Part shown: piece after piece, positions 37,927-46,862 of the stretch
Numbering within the stretch: the stretch's first letter is position 1
How the letters are laid out: every line of letters starts with the position of its first letter
Source of the DNA: Lachnospiraceae bacterium V9D3004
Lineage (GTDB): Bacteria; Bacillota; Clostridia; Lachnospirales; Lachnospiraceae
Length of the DNA stretch: 64,000 nt
Direction of reading: 5' to 3'
NCBI GenBank assembly: GCA_000621985.1
Contig: JHWW01000011.1
Coordinates: forward strand, 1-64,000
The notes under the pieces: model-generated
What the model was told of the DNA's origin: nothing
Database searches by the model: none
What the model saw: the letters and a program-made list of their open reading frames with translations, nothing else
Program-made: the position numbers and the translations under genes

Positions 37927-38496
37927 TCATATCTGTGCAAGAAAGTTCTTCATTATATATATTCCTGCAGGTGTCAGCACCGATTCCGGATGAAATTGTA
38001 CGCCGTATATCTTCTTGGTCTTATGAGCAACCGCCATTACCTCTCCGTCATCTGAGGTGGCGATCACTTCAAGTCCCGGTGGGATCGTATCTTTCATTAC
38101 TGCCAATGAATGATATCTTCCAACCGTTATCTCCTTATCCATTCCGGCAAATAACGGATTGTCCGTATCCAGTGTTGCGATTCCCGTTTTACCGTGCATC
38201 ATCTTACTCGCATATGAGACTGTCGCGCCGCAGGCTTCGCATATTGCCTGGTGACCGAGACACACGCCGAGTATCGGGACCGTATATCCCATTTCCTTAA
38301 CTATGCTTATGCATATTCCCGCATCGGCAGGCTTTCCGGGACCCGGTGACAATACTACGGCATCCGGTTTGTATTCTCTGAGTTCGTCAACTGTCAGCTC
38401 ATCATTTCTGAATACTTTTATATCGGGATCAACCGCTCCGATAAGCTGGTACAGGTTGTATGAAAAACTATCGTAATTGTCTATAAGTGCTATCAT
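37927..38496 (-). CDS. trpG: Anthranilate synthase component II (glutamine amidotransferase)
   Basis: This 189-aa class I amidotransferase supplies ammonia to TrpE. The nucleophile Cys79 is in [10 protein letters not shown] and the His-Glu pair is in [19 protein letters not shown] forms the oxyanion region. The ATG overlaps the trpE stop as ATGA. It could also serve para-aminobenzoate synthesis, but the operon position points to Trp. Confidence 0.96.
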   Translation of the reverse strand: MIALIDNYDSFSYNLYQLIGAVDPDIKVFRNDELTVDELREYKPDAVVLSPGPGKPADAGICISIVKEMGYTVPILGVCLGHQAICEACGATVSYASKMMHGKTGIATLDTDNPLFAGMDKEITVGRYHSLAVMKDTIPPGLEVIATSDDGEVMAVAHKTKKIYGVQFHPESVLTPAGIYIMKNFLAQI

Positions 38497-39980
38497 CAGT
38501 CAATCCCTCCTTCTGCTTCCATGATCGCATTCTTCACTGCCATTGCCTTATTGATGCTCTCTTCATATTCTTTCTCCGGAACACTGTCTGCAACTATTCC
38601 CGCTCCCGAACGGATGAATAATTTTCCGTTCTTTTTATACGCCAGTCTGATCGCTATACATGTGTCCATATTTCCATGAAAATCGATATATCCGATCGCT
38701 CCGCCGTAGATGCCTCTCTTGCACTGTTCAAGTTCATTTATTATCTCGCATGCTCTTATCTTAGGTGCTCCGGATAATGTACCTGCAGGAAGTATCGAAT
38801 CGATCGCATCAATTGCATCATATCCTTCTCTTATCTGTCCCGTTACGGTTGAACCTATATGCATAACGTGCGAGAATCTAAGTATATTCATGTAATCCTC
38901 AACTCTCACGGTTCCGAGTTTGCTGATCTTACCTATATCGTTACGGCCGAGATCAACTAACATGTTATGTTCCGCAAGTTCCTTTTCATCTGCGAGAAGC
39001 TCGTCCTCAAGCGCATCGTCTTCTTCTTTTGTGGCGCCCCTCGGTCTTGTTCCCGCAAGAGGATATGTGAATAATTTGCCGTTCTCAAGCTTAACCAGTG
39101 TCTCGGGTGAAGCTCCCGCTATCTCTATATCATCACTTGAAAAATAAAACATATAAGGCGATGGATTGCTGCATCTTAATATTCTGTAAGTGTCATAGAG
39201 GCTTCCTTCCGCTGCGGCTTCCATTCTGTTGGAAAGCACAACCTGGAATATATCTCCTTCATGAATGTATTCCTTTGCTTTGGTCACCATGCCGCAATAA
39301 TCTTCCCTGAACGCCTTGCTCTTGAATTCGCTTTTAAGCTTAAGCGGCTTGTTCTCTGCCTTCTCTCCGGTAGTTATGAGCCTTGAGATATTCTCAAGAT
39401 CATGAAGGGCTTTCTTATAATTCACTTCAATATTATCTGTCTTACAATTAACTATTATATATATCTTCTGTCTGTAGTTGTCAAAAGCGATCACTTTATC
39501 GAACAGCATCAGATCCATATCCTTAAAATAATCTTCTTCTCCGTATGTCTCGTTAAACATCTCATCAAGCACCGGCTCGCTGTACCTTATGTAATCATAC
39601 GAGAAGAATCCCACGAATCCTCCGGTAAACGGCGGCAGTCCTTCGATCACCGGACTCTTGTACTCTGACAGTATCTTACGGATCGTATCCCCCGGATGAT
39701 CAACCTTTTCGGTGATCGTTATTCCCGTTGTGATCTTGATCTCATGATTGTGACATGTCAGTTCGAGCACCGGATCGTAACCGAGAAATGTATATCTTCC
39801 CCATCGTTCGTTATTCTCCGCACTTTCAAGTATGTAACAATGCCTGCTGACGTTTTTCAGAATGCTGAGCACCTCGATCGGTGTCTTTCTGTCAGCGTAC
39901 AGCTCTTTCGTGACCGGAATTATTCCATAATCCCCGTTTTCAAGTAGTTTTTTTACGTCTTCGATACATGGATAAGACAT
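38496..39980 (-). CDS. trpE: Anthranilate synthase component I
   Basis: This 494-aa enzyme turns chorismate into anthranilate. The C-terminal catalytic region has DIFQVVLSNRMEA, AGTRPRGATKEED, GSTVTGQIREGYDAIDA and LPAGTLSGAPKIRACEII. Start is ATG 39980 (AGGAGG then 7 bases). The longer frame reads through palindromic leader DNA and is not the start. It is the first gene of trpEGDCFBA and is preceded by a T-box leader. Confidence 0.96.
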   Translation of the reverse strand: MSYPCIEDVKKLLENGDYGIIPVTKELYADRKTPIEVLSILKNVSRHCYILESAENNERWGRYTFLGYDPVLELTCHNHEIKITTGITITEKVDHPGDTIRKILSEYKSPVIEGLPPFTGGFVGFFSYDYIRYSEPVLDEMFNETYGEEDYFKDMDLMLFDKVIAFDNYRQKIYIIVNCKTDNIEVNYKKALHDLENISRLITTGEKAENKPLKLKSEFKSKAFREDYCGMVTKAKEYIHEGDIFQVVLSNRMEAAAEGSLYDTYRILRCSNPSPYMFYFSSDDIEIAGASPETLVKLENGKLFTYPLAGTRPRGATKEEDDALEDELLADEKELAEHNMLVDLGRNDIGKISKLGTVRVEDYMNILRFSHVMHIGSTVTGQIREGYDAIDAIDSILPAGTLSGAPKIRACEIINELEQCKRGIYGGAIGYIDFHGNMDTCIAIRLAYKKNGKLFIRSGAGIVADSVPEKEYEESINKAMAVKNAIMEAEGGID

Positions 39981-40008
39981 TTTCATTCCTCCTTCTTGGG
40001 TATAACTA

Positions 40009-40194
40009 AGAGTTTCGCTTTGCGAAACTCTCCGCGTCGGTGCTGCATGTCCGGGGGACATGCGTTTAGCACGGACCGTAGCGGAGCGAAGACCGCGGTT
40101 GCCGCAGGCAACATTTTCCTTACGCGCGAGTACGCATCCTTAGCGGAGCGCTTTTTGTTTCATAGGAAATGCATTGCATCTTCCTATGAAACAA
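40009..40194. repeat. Four perfect hairpins between T-box terminator and trpE
   Basis: Stems in order: AGAGTTTCGC/GCGAAACTCT (40009-40031, 3-base loop), GCATGTCC/GGACATGC (40045-40063), GTTGCC/GGCAAC (40098-40112), and TTGTTTCATAGGAA/TTCCTATGAAACAA (40156-40194, 14 bp). No gene is present. The first stem lies just before the trpE ribosome site and could influence translation; the rest may be a palindromic intergenic insertion. Confidence 0.7.
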
Positions 40195-40512
40195 AAAAGT
40201 CCCTGACAGAATAATTCACTTATTCTGTCAAGGACGGTTGTACAATACTAATGTAACACCGCGGTGCCACCTTGATTCATGAATCGCTTCATGCTCTCTT
40301 GCAGGATACCTACATATCCCAGGCAACTAACGTATGCCCTACGTCGCAGAATACTCTGGATGATCCGACATCCATTTGACTGCGCCCTCCGTGGTCCATT
40401 TAACAAACTGCGTTCTGTCCGGTTCTCAGCATCCCGGGCTCTCTGTGAGTGCACGATATGTTTTTATCTCCACTTCATCGGTTTGATATACGATATTTGT
40501 TTAACTGGTGCT
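40192..40512 (-). promoter_or_regulatory. Tryptophan T-box leader with terminator
   Basis: On the minus strand the T-box core AAGGTGGCACCGCGGTG lies at 40273-40257. It is followed by an intrinsic terminator with 16-base arms (40235-40220 and 40214-40199, one mismatch) and a T-run at 40198-40193. A Stem I-like region with AGAGAG and GGACAGAACGC lies upstream. A TGG triplet at 40398-40396 (in AAATGGACC) is a candidate Trp specifier, fitting the trp operon downstream. Uncharged tRNA-Trp should favour the antiterminator. Confidence 0.88.
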
Positions 40513-40513
40513 T

Positions 40514-40542
40514 ATGTTAACACAGTTTGAAATATAATGCAA
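40514..40542 (-). promoter_or_regulatory. Promoter of the trp operon leader
   Basis: Minus strand: TTGCAT (40542-40537), 17-base spacer, TAACAT (40519-40514). It directly precedes the T-box leader. Confidence 0.65.
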
Positions 40543-40549
40543 GCACTTT

Positions 40550-40573
40550 TTTCACGCCTGCGAATTGGGGTGT
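40550..40573. repeat. 24-bp dispersed repeat, copy 1 (after feoB)
   Basis: TTTCACGCCTGCGAATTGGG and the following GTGT match positions 42896-42919 at 23 of 24 bases. Similarity continues into CAGTTA with a small gap. This copy lies 16 bases past the feoB stop. Confidence 0.7.
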
Positions 40574-40588
40574 CTGAACAGTTACTCC

Positions 40589-42607
40589 TTATAGAATCAA
40601 TCCACCTATATGATATGCCGCGAATGACAAGAACAGTGCCGTCACCGTGTAATATCCTGCCACGATTGAAGTCCATTTGGCGGAGTGTGTCTCCTTGTAG
40701 GTTGCCGCAAGTGCAACTATACACGGTACATTAAATGTTACCGCAAATATGAATGCAAGCGCTTCAGGCCCGGTAATATTGGCGGTTATGAGCTGGTTTA
40801 TATTATCTACCGACGCATTGGCTCCGCTTACAGCACCGTATACGGTTCCCGCTCCCGAATACAGGGCGCCGAGAACACCGACCGCGCCTTCTTTACCTAC
40901 CGATGACGCGATAAATGCTATGAATAACTGCCAGTTCAATCCGAATACTTTTGTAACGGGTTCGATGGTTTTTCCTATCTGATACAGGAATGAATCTTCT
41001 ACTGAACCGGATGAATAACTGAGAAGCCAGAATATTCCGCACACAAGCAATACAACCTTGGAGACTCTGAAGAATGTATCTTTTGTTCTTCCGAGAACAT
41101 ATCTGAACAGCGCTCCCCACTTTGGCTTATGATAAGGAGGAAGCTCCATTATCATTCCATATCTGTCTTCACCTTTTACAAGCTTTCTTCCGAATATCTT
41201 TGCCGTCACCCACATATGAAGAAGCATTACAAGAAGCAATATTATAATGATCGGAATTGCACCTGCTCCGAAGAAGTTTGAGGCCAACATCGGAACGATA
41301 GCCCATGCTGCTCCGCACGGAACTGCCCATGCAAGTGTTATTGTCAGCATTTTCTGACCCCAGTTATCTATGACTCTCGCACCCGTCGCTCCACCCATTG
41401 TGCATCCGAAGCTGACAAGAAATGGCATTATTGACTTTCCCTGCAGTCCGAATCTTCCCATTGTATTGTCGAATACATAAGAGATCCTTGCCATTACACC
41501 AACTTCTTCAAGCATTCCGAATACAAGTGTGACTCCGAATACGAATCCAAGCATCTGTGCTATATATCCCAATGACTGAATTATTACATCACATAATAAT
41601 CCGGTCAGTATATCCGGACAACCGGCAGAAGCAAGTGCCGATGCCACAGGTACCGATGCCGCCCTTATTACCATTCCTATTCCCATTAACGGAAGTGCCG
41701 GAATAAATGAACCTATCAATCCTCCTATAACAACAAGCACGACCATGACCTTTCCCCAACGTTTGCTTGTGATCGCCCTGTCAAACTTTCCGGGTTTTAC
41801 ATTGCTCTCAACTTTATTTACAGTACCGTCAAGCAGTGAATCGATCCATCTGAACTTGCATTCACCGGTAAGCAGTGCGCCTTTTTTTACACGGTTCAGG
41901 ACATCCTGATAATGTTTTAATTCATTTCCGGAGAGTTCGGATTCTATTGCATTTTTTACAATAGTATCTCCTTCAATTGCCTTAACGGCAAGCCATGATG
42001 AGGAATATCCCTTGATTATACCATCAGGTATGATATCCGTTAATTCAGTATATGCATCTATCTTTTGATATTCTTCTTCAATAGACTTGGTATTAAGAAC
42101 TGTTTTTTTACTGAATGCTTCATCCATTGAACGATAGAATTCATCATAATTCTTAGTATCTGTAGCGGATAAGAGAACTACCGGAACGGACAGCTTCTTG
42201 CTTAATGCCTTAACATTGATCTTTCTTCCCTGTTCCTTTGCCACATCAGCAAGGTTAAGCACAAGAAAACACGGAACATTTATACCCGCATAATCCGCAA
42301 GCATGAACAGACTTCTCTCAAGCTGTGAGCTGTCCGCAAGAATACATACAACATCTGCTTTTCCGGATGCTATATAATCCCTTGTGATTATCTCTTCATC
42401 CGAATTGGCAGAGAGCGAGTATGTTCCGGGAAGATCGGCAACTATATATTCTTTCCCGTTCCTTGCAAATGAACCTTCTTTTTTCTCTACAGTCTTACCC
42501 GGCCAGTTACCTACATGCTGTCTCATTCCCGTCAGCGCATTGAACAATGTGGACTTACCGGAATTCGGCTGTCCGAGAAGTGCAATGACATTCTTACCGT
42601 CTATCAT
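40589..42607 (-). CDS. feoB: Ferrous iron transporter FeoB
   Basis: This 672-aa inner-membrane Fe2+ transporter has an N-terminal G domain (G1 GQPNSGKS at residues 12-19, G3 DLPGTYSL, G4 LNLADV) and gate domains (about 330-650, with FLVSFGCTMGGATGARVID and SSVGKEGAVGVLGA). About ten membrane helices follow the G domain. The start overlaps the feoA stop as ATGA. It is the transport gene of feoC-like/feoA/feoB. Confidence 0.97.
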   Translation of the reverse strand: MIDGKNVIALLGQPNSGKSTLFNALTGMRQHVGNWPGKTVEKKEGSFARNGKEYIVADLPGTYSLSANSDEEIITRDYIASGKADVVCILADSSQLERSLFMLADYAGINVPCFLVLNLADVAKEQGRKINVKALSKKLSVPVVLLSATDTKNYDEFYRSMDEAFSKKTVLNTKSIEEEYQKIDAYTELTDIIPDGIIKGYSSSWLAVKAIEGDTIVKNAIESELSGNELKHYQDVLNRVKKGALLTGECKFRWIDSLLDGTVNKVESNVKPGKFDRAITSKRWGKVMVVLVVIGGLIGSFIPALPLMGIGMVIRAASVPVASALASAGCPDILTGLLCDVIIQSLGYIAQMLGFVFGVTLVFGMLEEVGVMARISYVFDNTMGRFGLQGKSIMPFLVSFGCTMGGATGARVIDNWGQKMLTITLAWAVPCGAAWAIVPMLASNFFGAGAIPIIIILLLVMLLHMWVTAKIFGRKLVKGEDRYGMIMELPPYHKPKWGALFRYVLGRTKDTFFRVSKVVLLVCGIFWLLSYSSGSVEDSFLYQIGKTIEPVTKVFGLNWQLFIAFIASSVGKEGAVGVLGALYSGAGTVYGAVSGANASVDNINQLITANITGPEALAFIFAVTFNVPCIVALAATYKETHSAKWTSIVAGYYTVTALFLSFAAYHIGGLIL

Positions 42608-42840
42608 TTCTTTCCTACCCCCGTTTCTACCATAATGTTACCGCACTCATTCCTGTTAAGAGCTATGATAGTGTCTCTCGAATAGACAAGAAGCGGTCTG
42701 TTCTTATCATTTTTCATAACCCTGATCCTGCAGCCGGGCGTAAGCCCGATCGAAGTGATCCTGCTCAGATACCTCGTATCGCCGTTAATAGAAGCGATAA
42801 CACCTTCAGCATTCATTTGTAGATTGTTAAGACTTGTCAT
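42604..42840 (-). CDS. feoA: Ferrous iron transport protein A
   Basis: This 78-aa SH3-like protein (LMMN-type N-terminus, RYLSRITSIGLTPGCRIRVM, ALNRNECGNIMVE) helps FeoB function in the cytoplasm. AGGGGGA precedes the ATG and the stop overlaps feoB. Length is typical. Confidence 0.93.
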   Translation of the reverse strand: MTSLNNLQMNAEGVIASINGDTRYLSRITSIGLTPGCRIRVMKNDKNRPLLVYSRDTIIALNRNECGNIMVETGVGKK

Positions 42841-42895
42841 TTTTATAGTCCCCCTGAAATTATTTGTAACTGGATAGCGCCCACGTGAGCAGGCG

Positions 42896-42919
42896 TTTCA
42901 CGCCTGCAAATTGGGGTGT
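42896..42919. repeat. 24-bp dispersed repeat, copy 2 (between feoC-like and feoA)
   Basis: This is the second copy of the sequence at 40550-40573. Here it is joined to an inverted arm, GCAGGCGT/ACGCCTGC (42890-42907), forming a hairpin in the 109-base gap between the feoC-like gene and feoA. Confidence 0.7.
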
Positions 42920-42949
42920 TTACAGTTATATTCAAGTTATATTCATACT

Positions 42950-43249
42950 CTATACAACTTCCCATATAACGCCCATATTCTGAAATCCGTTCTCAGGCAT
43001 ACATCCCTTGCACGTATTACCACCACCGGATCCTCCGGTACAACCATTACAGGCCCCGTCACCGCATTTACTGCTGCAGCTTCCGCATGCAACACTGCCA
43101 AGATCCGTCTTTTTAAGAATGCCCATATTCTCCATATATTCGAGCGTTCTCTCAACGTCACCGGGCGTAGTGTTAAGTTCTTCCGCAAGCTTGGCTGTCG
43201 AATGTGCATAACCGTCACTAAGTAATTCAATAAGATGATTCATATCCAT
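42950..43249 (-). CDS. FeoC-like winged-helix protein with Cys-rich tail
   Basis: This 99-aa protein has a winged helix (residues 3-50, LIELLSDGYAHSTAKLAEEL, MENMGILKK). A tail with eight Cys follows (VACGSCSSKCGDGACNGCTG, TCKGCMPENG), likely an iron or Fe-S binding part. This fits FeoC-like transcriptional or post-translational regulators of FeoB. AGGAGG lies before ATG 43249. It is first in the feo operon, downstream of a DtxR-type palindrome. Confidence 0.8.
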   Translation of the reverse strand: MDMNHLIELLSDGYAHSTAKLAEELNTTPGDVERTLEYMENMGILKKTDLGSVACGSCSSKCGDGACNGCTGGSGGGNTCKGCMPENGFQNMGVIWEVV

Positions 43250-43273
43250 GTTATAATCCTCCTGATATGAAAG

Positions 43274-43320
43274 TCTGATAATTCAATCTGATACTTCAAT
43301 ACAATAATCTGATTTTTCAA
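43274..43320 (-). repeat. Three direct repeats TCTGATNNTTCAA in the feo leader
   Basis: TCTGATAATTCAA (43274), TCTGATACTTCAA (43287) and TCTGATTTTTCAA (43308) are spaced 13 and 21 bp. On the transcribed strand each reads TTGAANNATCAGA. They lie between the palindrome at 43355 and feoC-like. They may be extra regulator sites, or leader RNA repeats. Confidence 0.6.
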
Positions 43321-43354
43321 CATAACGATACAACAATACAAAGATACGCAGTCA

Positions 43355-43370
43355 GTTAGTTGTATCTAAC
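43355..43370. promoter_or_regulatory. GTTAG-N6-CTAAC palindrome upstream of feo operon
   Basis: GTTAGTTGTATCTAAC. The core matches the half-sites of DtxR/IdeR-type iron boxes (TTAGGTTAG/CTAACCTAA). It is identical to the site at 54923. It lies 106 bases before the feoC-like start. Confidence 0.7.
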
Positions 43371-43387
43371 CTGCATTCAAAAAAATT

Positions 43388-43762
43388 CTATCCATTTTCA
43401 ATTCCGGTAACACTATACCCCAGATCTTCAATTGCCTTCCTAATTACATCGTCGTCAATATCTTTTCCAAGCTTCAGCGATACCATATTCCTGCTCCTTA
43501 TAACCTTGGCATTAATACCGTCGATAGAATTAAGTACGTTGTGGATCCTTGCGGCGCAGTTATCACATACCATTCCTTCAACAGTAATGTTCTTAACTGC
43601 GATCACCCGGCTTAGCTTCTGTGGTTTGATCAATACAGTTTTGTCTCCGCCTCCGCAGCACGAACTCTCTCCTCTTACCTTCTTCATCGTGCTCCTTACA
43701 GCCAGTACAACAATCCCGGCTATTATGACAATTATTATTATGTTTGAGATAACAGGATTCAT
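43388..43762 (-). CDS. FeoB-associated Cys-rich membrane protein fused to an HMA domain
   Basis: This 124-aa protein has an N-terminal TM helix (residues 4-24) followed by SSCCGGGD, as in FeoB-associated Cys-rich proteins. A heavy-metal-associated domain follows (about 52-122) with metal site GMVCDNCAARIHN. It probably hands a metal ion to the adjacent P-type ATPase or to FeoB. The start overlaps the ATPase stop as ATGA. The feo operon begins 139 bases downstream. Confidence 0.85.
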   Translation of the reverse strand: MNPVISNIIIIVIIAGIVVLAVRSTMKKVRGESSCCGGGDKTVLIKPQKLSRVIAVKNITVEGMVCDNCAARIHNVLNSIDGINAKVIRSRNMVSLKLGKDIDDDVIRKAIEDLGYSVTGIENG

Positions 43763-45909
43763 GTGTCCTCCTCACTTATGATCATATGTTTACAGTCCTT
43801 AAGATCCGTCATGCTGTGCAGCCCCAGTGCGATCGTCGAACCGTTATGTAACATTGCAGACATTGCAGGTGTTATTATGCCGAACAGCCCAAGCCCGATA
43901 AGTCCGAGATTGAATCCCACAACGAATCTGTAATTGAACTTTATACGTTTCATCAAAAGGTCGCTTAACTCCCTTAATGTTATTAGCTTATACAGATCAT
44001 CCTCACCTATCATCACATCGGATATCTGCCTTGCAAGCTGCGCTCCTTCACTGATCGCGATCCCGCAGTCCGATTCTGATAGTGCAGGCGAGTCATTTAT
44101 ACCGTCACCTATCATTATCACTTTGTGCCCCTTTTCCTTCTCTCTCTTAACATAATCGGCTTTCTCCCCGGGAAGTACCTCTCCGTAATAATGATCGACT
44201 CCGACAAGTTCTGCCACACGCCTTGCCGTATGTTTGGAATCGCCTGTCATCATCACTATATTGTCAAAACCGGTCTCATGAAGTCCGGCAATAACATCCG
44301 GAGCCTCATCGCGAAGAGGATCGATAAGACATATAACAGCCGCAAGCTCTCCGCCGATTGCAAGAAACAACCTTGAATATTCCTTACTTATATTATCTAA
44401 AATGTATTGCTCTCCCTCAGGTATCTTACAATGTTCGTCCTCGAATACAAAATGCCAACTTCCTATTACCGCCTTCTTACCGTCAATAACAGACGCTATT
44501 CCATGTGCAACAACATACTCAACCTTACTGTGCATCTCTTCATGGTCAAGCCCCTGTCTTGCCGCCTCATCCACTACAGCATTTGCTATCGAATGAGGAT
44601 AATGCTCTTCAAGACACGCCGCTATTCTGAGCATTTCTTTCTTATCGTTGCCGCCGAATGTGACAACGTCCACCACAGACGGGCATGCCCTTGTAAGTGT
44701 ACCCGTCTTGTCGAATACTATCGTATCCGCTTCCGCAACTGCCTCAAGGAATCTTCCTCCCTTGACAGTAAGCGAATGTTCTTCGCACTCACGCATGGCC
44801 GATAACACCGTTACCGGCATTGATAATTTCAATGCACATGAAAAATCAACCATAAGGATCGACAGTGCCTTCGTAACATTTTTCGTAAGCAGATATGTAA
44901 TAATTGTTCCCGCAAATGTGTAAGGCACAAGAGAATCCGCAATATGTTCAGCCTTTGACTCAACCTCTGACTTGAGCTGTTCCGATTCCTCGATCATCCT
45001 GATAATCTTCTCATATCTGGTCGAACCGGATACCTTATCTACGCGTATAACTATGTCGCCTTCTTCTATAACCGTGCCTGCATATACATATGCTCCCTCA
45101 TGCTTATGTACCGGTATTCCCTCTCCTGTAAGTGCAGCCTGGTTTACCGATGCATCACCCGATACGACCACTCCGTCAAATGGTATCACGTTACCCATTC
45201 TGACGGATATATCGTCGCCGACGCATATATTTATGGCAGGGACAAGAGTCTCAACACCGTCTTTTACAAGCCATACTTTATCAGTTCGAAGCGCCATACT
45301 CCTTGCGAGATCATCCACTGATTTCTTATGTGTCCATTCTTCAAGCAGATCTCCCACACCGAGAAGGAACATTACCGATCCTGCTGTTTTATAATCACCG
45401 CTTACAAGTGAACCGGTGATCGCAGCGGCATCAAGCACGGGAACTTCAGGCTTTCTCTTCTTAGCAAGACATTTTACACCCTTCCATATGAATCCCGCGG
45501 CCTGTATCCACGCTTTTATATGACGTATCTTGAGCGGCATGAATAAAACAAAAGCATAATGAAGCACTACTTTTGTTATAAGTCTCTCTTTATATGACGC
45601 CATAAGAGCCCTGCCGGTATTATCGGGCACAAGTTCCTTTATCTCCTTTGATTCCGGATCGTATTTTAATATTTTCTTAAAAATGTCGTTACGGTTTCCG
45701 GTATACTCGATCACCGCATTAGCGCTTCTCTCATATACATACGCCTTTTTAACACCATCAAGAGACTGAAGGTAATATTGCAGCCTGTCAGCCTCTTCAT
45801 ATGTATATCTTTTTTCCGGCATTGAGAAACGTATTCTGCCGGAGATCTCATGCTGAATCTTAATTCGCATATCAATGTCATCTCCATACACCTGCGCGAT
45901 CACAGGCAT
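43759..45909 (-). CDS. P1B-type heavy-metal P-type ATPase with SCALKL motif
   Basis: This 716-aa membrane pump has an N-terminal degenerate HMA-like domain (residues 15-75, no CxxC) and membrane helices. The actuator reads AALTGEGIPVHK and the phosphorylated Asp is in IVFDKTGTLT (about residue 399). An ATP-binding domain follows (HYPHSIANAVV) and MIGDGINDSPALSESDCGI. The ion site in TM reads DFSCALKLSMP, with Ser-Cys-Ala in place of the usual Cys-Pro-Cys/Ser-Pro-Cys, so its metal cannot be set by standard rules; Fe or Mn is plausible from context. It abuts the DUF6110 stop (TAATG). Confidence 0.9.
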   Translation of the reverse strand: MPVIAQVYGDDIDMRIKIQHEISGRIRFSMPEKRYTYEEADRLQYYLQSLDGVKKAYVYERSANAVIEYTGNRNDIFKKILKYDPESKEIKELVPDNTGRALMASYKERLITKVVLHYAFVLFMPLKIRHIKAWIQAAGFIWKGVKCLAKKRKPEVPVLDAAAITGSLVSGDYKTAGSVMFLLGVGDLLEEWTHKKSVDDLARSMALRTDKVWLVKDGVETLVPAINICVGDDISVRMGNVIPFDGVVVSGDASVNQAALTGEGIPVHKHEGAYVYAGTVIEEGDIVIRVDKVSGSTRYEKIIRMIEESEQLKSEVESKAEHIADSLVPYTFAGTIITYLLTKNVTKALSILMVDFSCALKLSMPVTVLSAMRECEEHSLTVKGGRFLEAVAEADTIVFDKTGTLTRACPSVVDVVTFGGNDKKEMLRIAACLEEHYPHSIANAVVDEAARQGLDHEEMHSKVEYVVAHGIASVIDGKKAVIGSWHFVFEDEHCKIPEGEQYILDNISKEYSRLFLAIGGELAAVICLIDPLRDEAPDVIAGLHETGFDNIVMMTGDSKHTARRVAELVGVDHYYGEVLPGEKADYVKREKEKGHKVIMIGDGINDSPALSESDCGIAISEGAQLARQISDVMIGEDDLYKLITLRELSDLLMKRIKFNYRFVVGFNLGLIGLGLFGIITPAMSAMLHNGSTIALGLHSMTDLKDCKHMIISEEDT

Positions 45910-46214
45910 TATGATTCTTCTTTAGCTTCTTCTTTAGTTTCATCCTCGCCGTTATCTGTTTCTTCATCGGATATAATATCTTCCTCTTCTTTTTTCTTAC
46001 GGTTAAGATTAATATCCTTAGCTTCCGCAAGAATGTCTTCAGCATTCTCCTGAACTTTTCCCGCTGTATCCATCACGCAGTCTTTGGCGCGAAGAACAGC
46101 CGCAGTAGTATGTGTGTAACATTTCTTGGCATCTTTACTTGATAAAATCTTAATTCCCACAGTTCCGAACAATACTCCCCCTGCGAATAATCCTATCTTT
46201 TTCCAGTCAGCCAT
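45909..46214 (-). CDS. DUF6110-like single-span protein
   Basis: This 101-aa protein has an N-terminal membrane helix (IGLFAGGVLFGTVGIKIL), an Asp/Ala amphipathic helix and an acidic tail of Glu, Asp and Lys. It is routinely found beside this kind of P-type ATPase in clostridia. The acidic tail may bind cations (inference). It has a GGGAGG ribosome site and overlaps the ATPase start. Confidence 0.75.
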   Translation of the reverse strand: MADWKKIGLFAGGVLFGTVGIKILSSKDAKKCYTHTTAAVLRAKDCVMDTAGKVQENAEDILAEAKDINLNRKKKEEEDIISDEETDNGEDETKEEAKEES

Positions 46215-46241
46215 AATATATATCCTCCCTTTTTATGGGGG

Positions 46242-46799
46242 TTACGCCCCCGTCTTAACAATCAGCTGATCAAGTGATCTTCCCTGTTCATAACACCTGC
46301 AGTACACTTCCGTACATTTCTTATATCTTGAAAATGTCTTCTCGGCCTGCTCCTTATTACCGTACACCTTCCATACACCGGAACACTTGACGCCTTTCTT
46401 CGGACTGTTCATGAAACCCCTGACATCACAGGGCGGATACCCGAGGAACAAACCTATCTCATGTGGAAATGAACCATCCTTTGATAAATGTTCTATAAGT
46501 TGGACAATACAACGATTGGCATTGTCACATTCATACCCTTTTTCTTCAAGGATCTCGACCGCATCAGGACTGCTCAGATCTCTCTTCAGATAATCCGGAC
46601 GATACAGATATATAAGCACGTTATTATCAGTCTTTCTTACCGGAATTGCACACAAGCCCTTACCACGAAGCAATTTGTTAAGTCTCCTTATCTCTTCATT
46701 GATATCGCTGTCTTCATCGATCACGACCGAAAATAAATTGGCAGTCTTAAGCCCTGCAAGCGTAGGTGAACAGTGCTGTAATATATATTGATCTGACAT
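46242..46799 (-). CDS. DUF3793 family protein
   Basis: This 185-aa soluble protein has CSPTLAGLKTANLF, EIGLFLGYPPCDVRGFMNS, KCSGVWKVYG and YRCYEQ-type Cys residues (EVYCRCYEQGRSLDQLI). The family often sits in iron-controlled operons with flavodoxin, but its reaction is not known. First gene of the DUF3793-DUF6110-ATPase-HMA run. AAGGAG precedes the ATG, and an operator-promoter lies upstream. Confidence 0.85.
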   Translation of the reverse strand: MSDQYILQHCSPTLAGLKTANLFSVVIDEDSDINEEIRRLNKLLRGKGLCAIPVRKTDNNVLIYLYRPDYLKRDLSSPDAVEILEEKGYECDNANRCIVQLIEHLSKDGSFPHEIGLFLGYPPCDVRGFMNSPKKGVKCSGVWKVYGNKEQAEKTFSRYKKCTEVYCRCYEQGRSLDQLIVKTGA

Positions 46800-46862
46800 G
46801 ATGTTCTTACTCCTTGTATGTTCTGGTTAGTTCCGGTATGTTCCGGTTCTGGTTCTGGTTCT

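Noticed and set aside
43274-43320. CRISPR-like array
   Set aside because: Three 13-mers with unequal, very short spacing and no cas genes.
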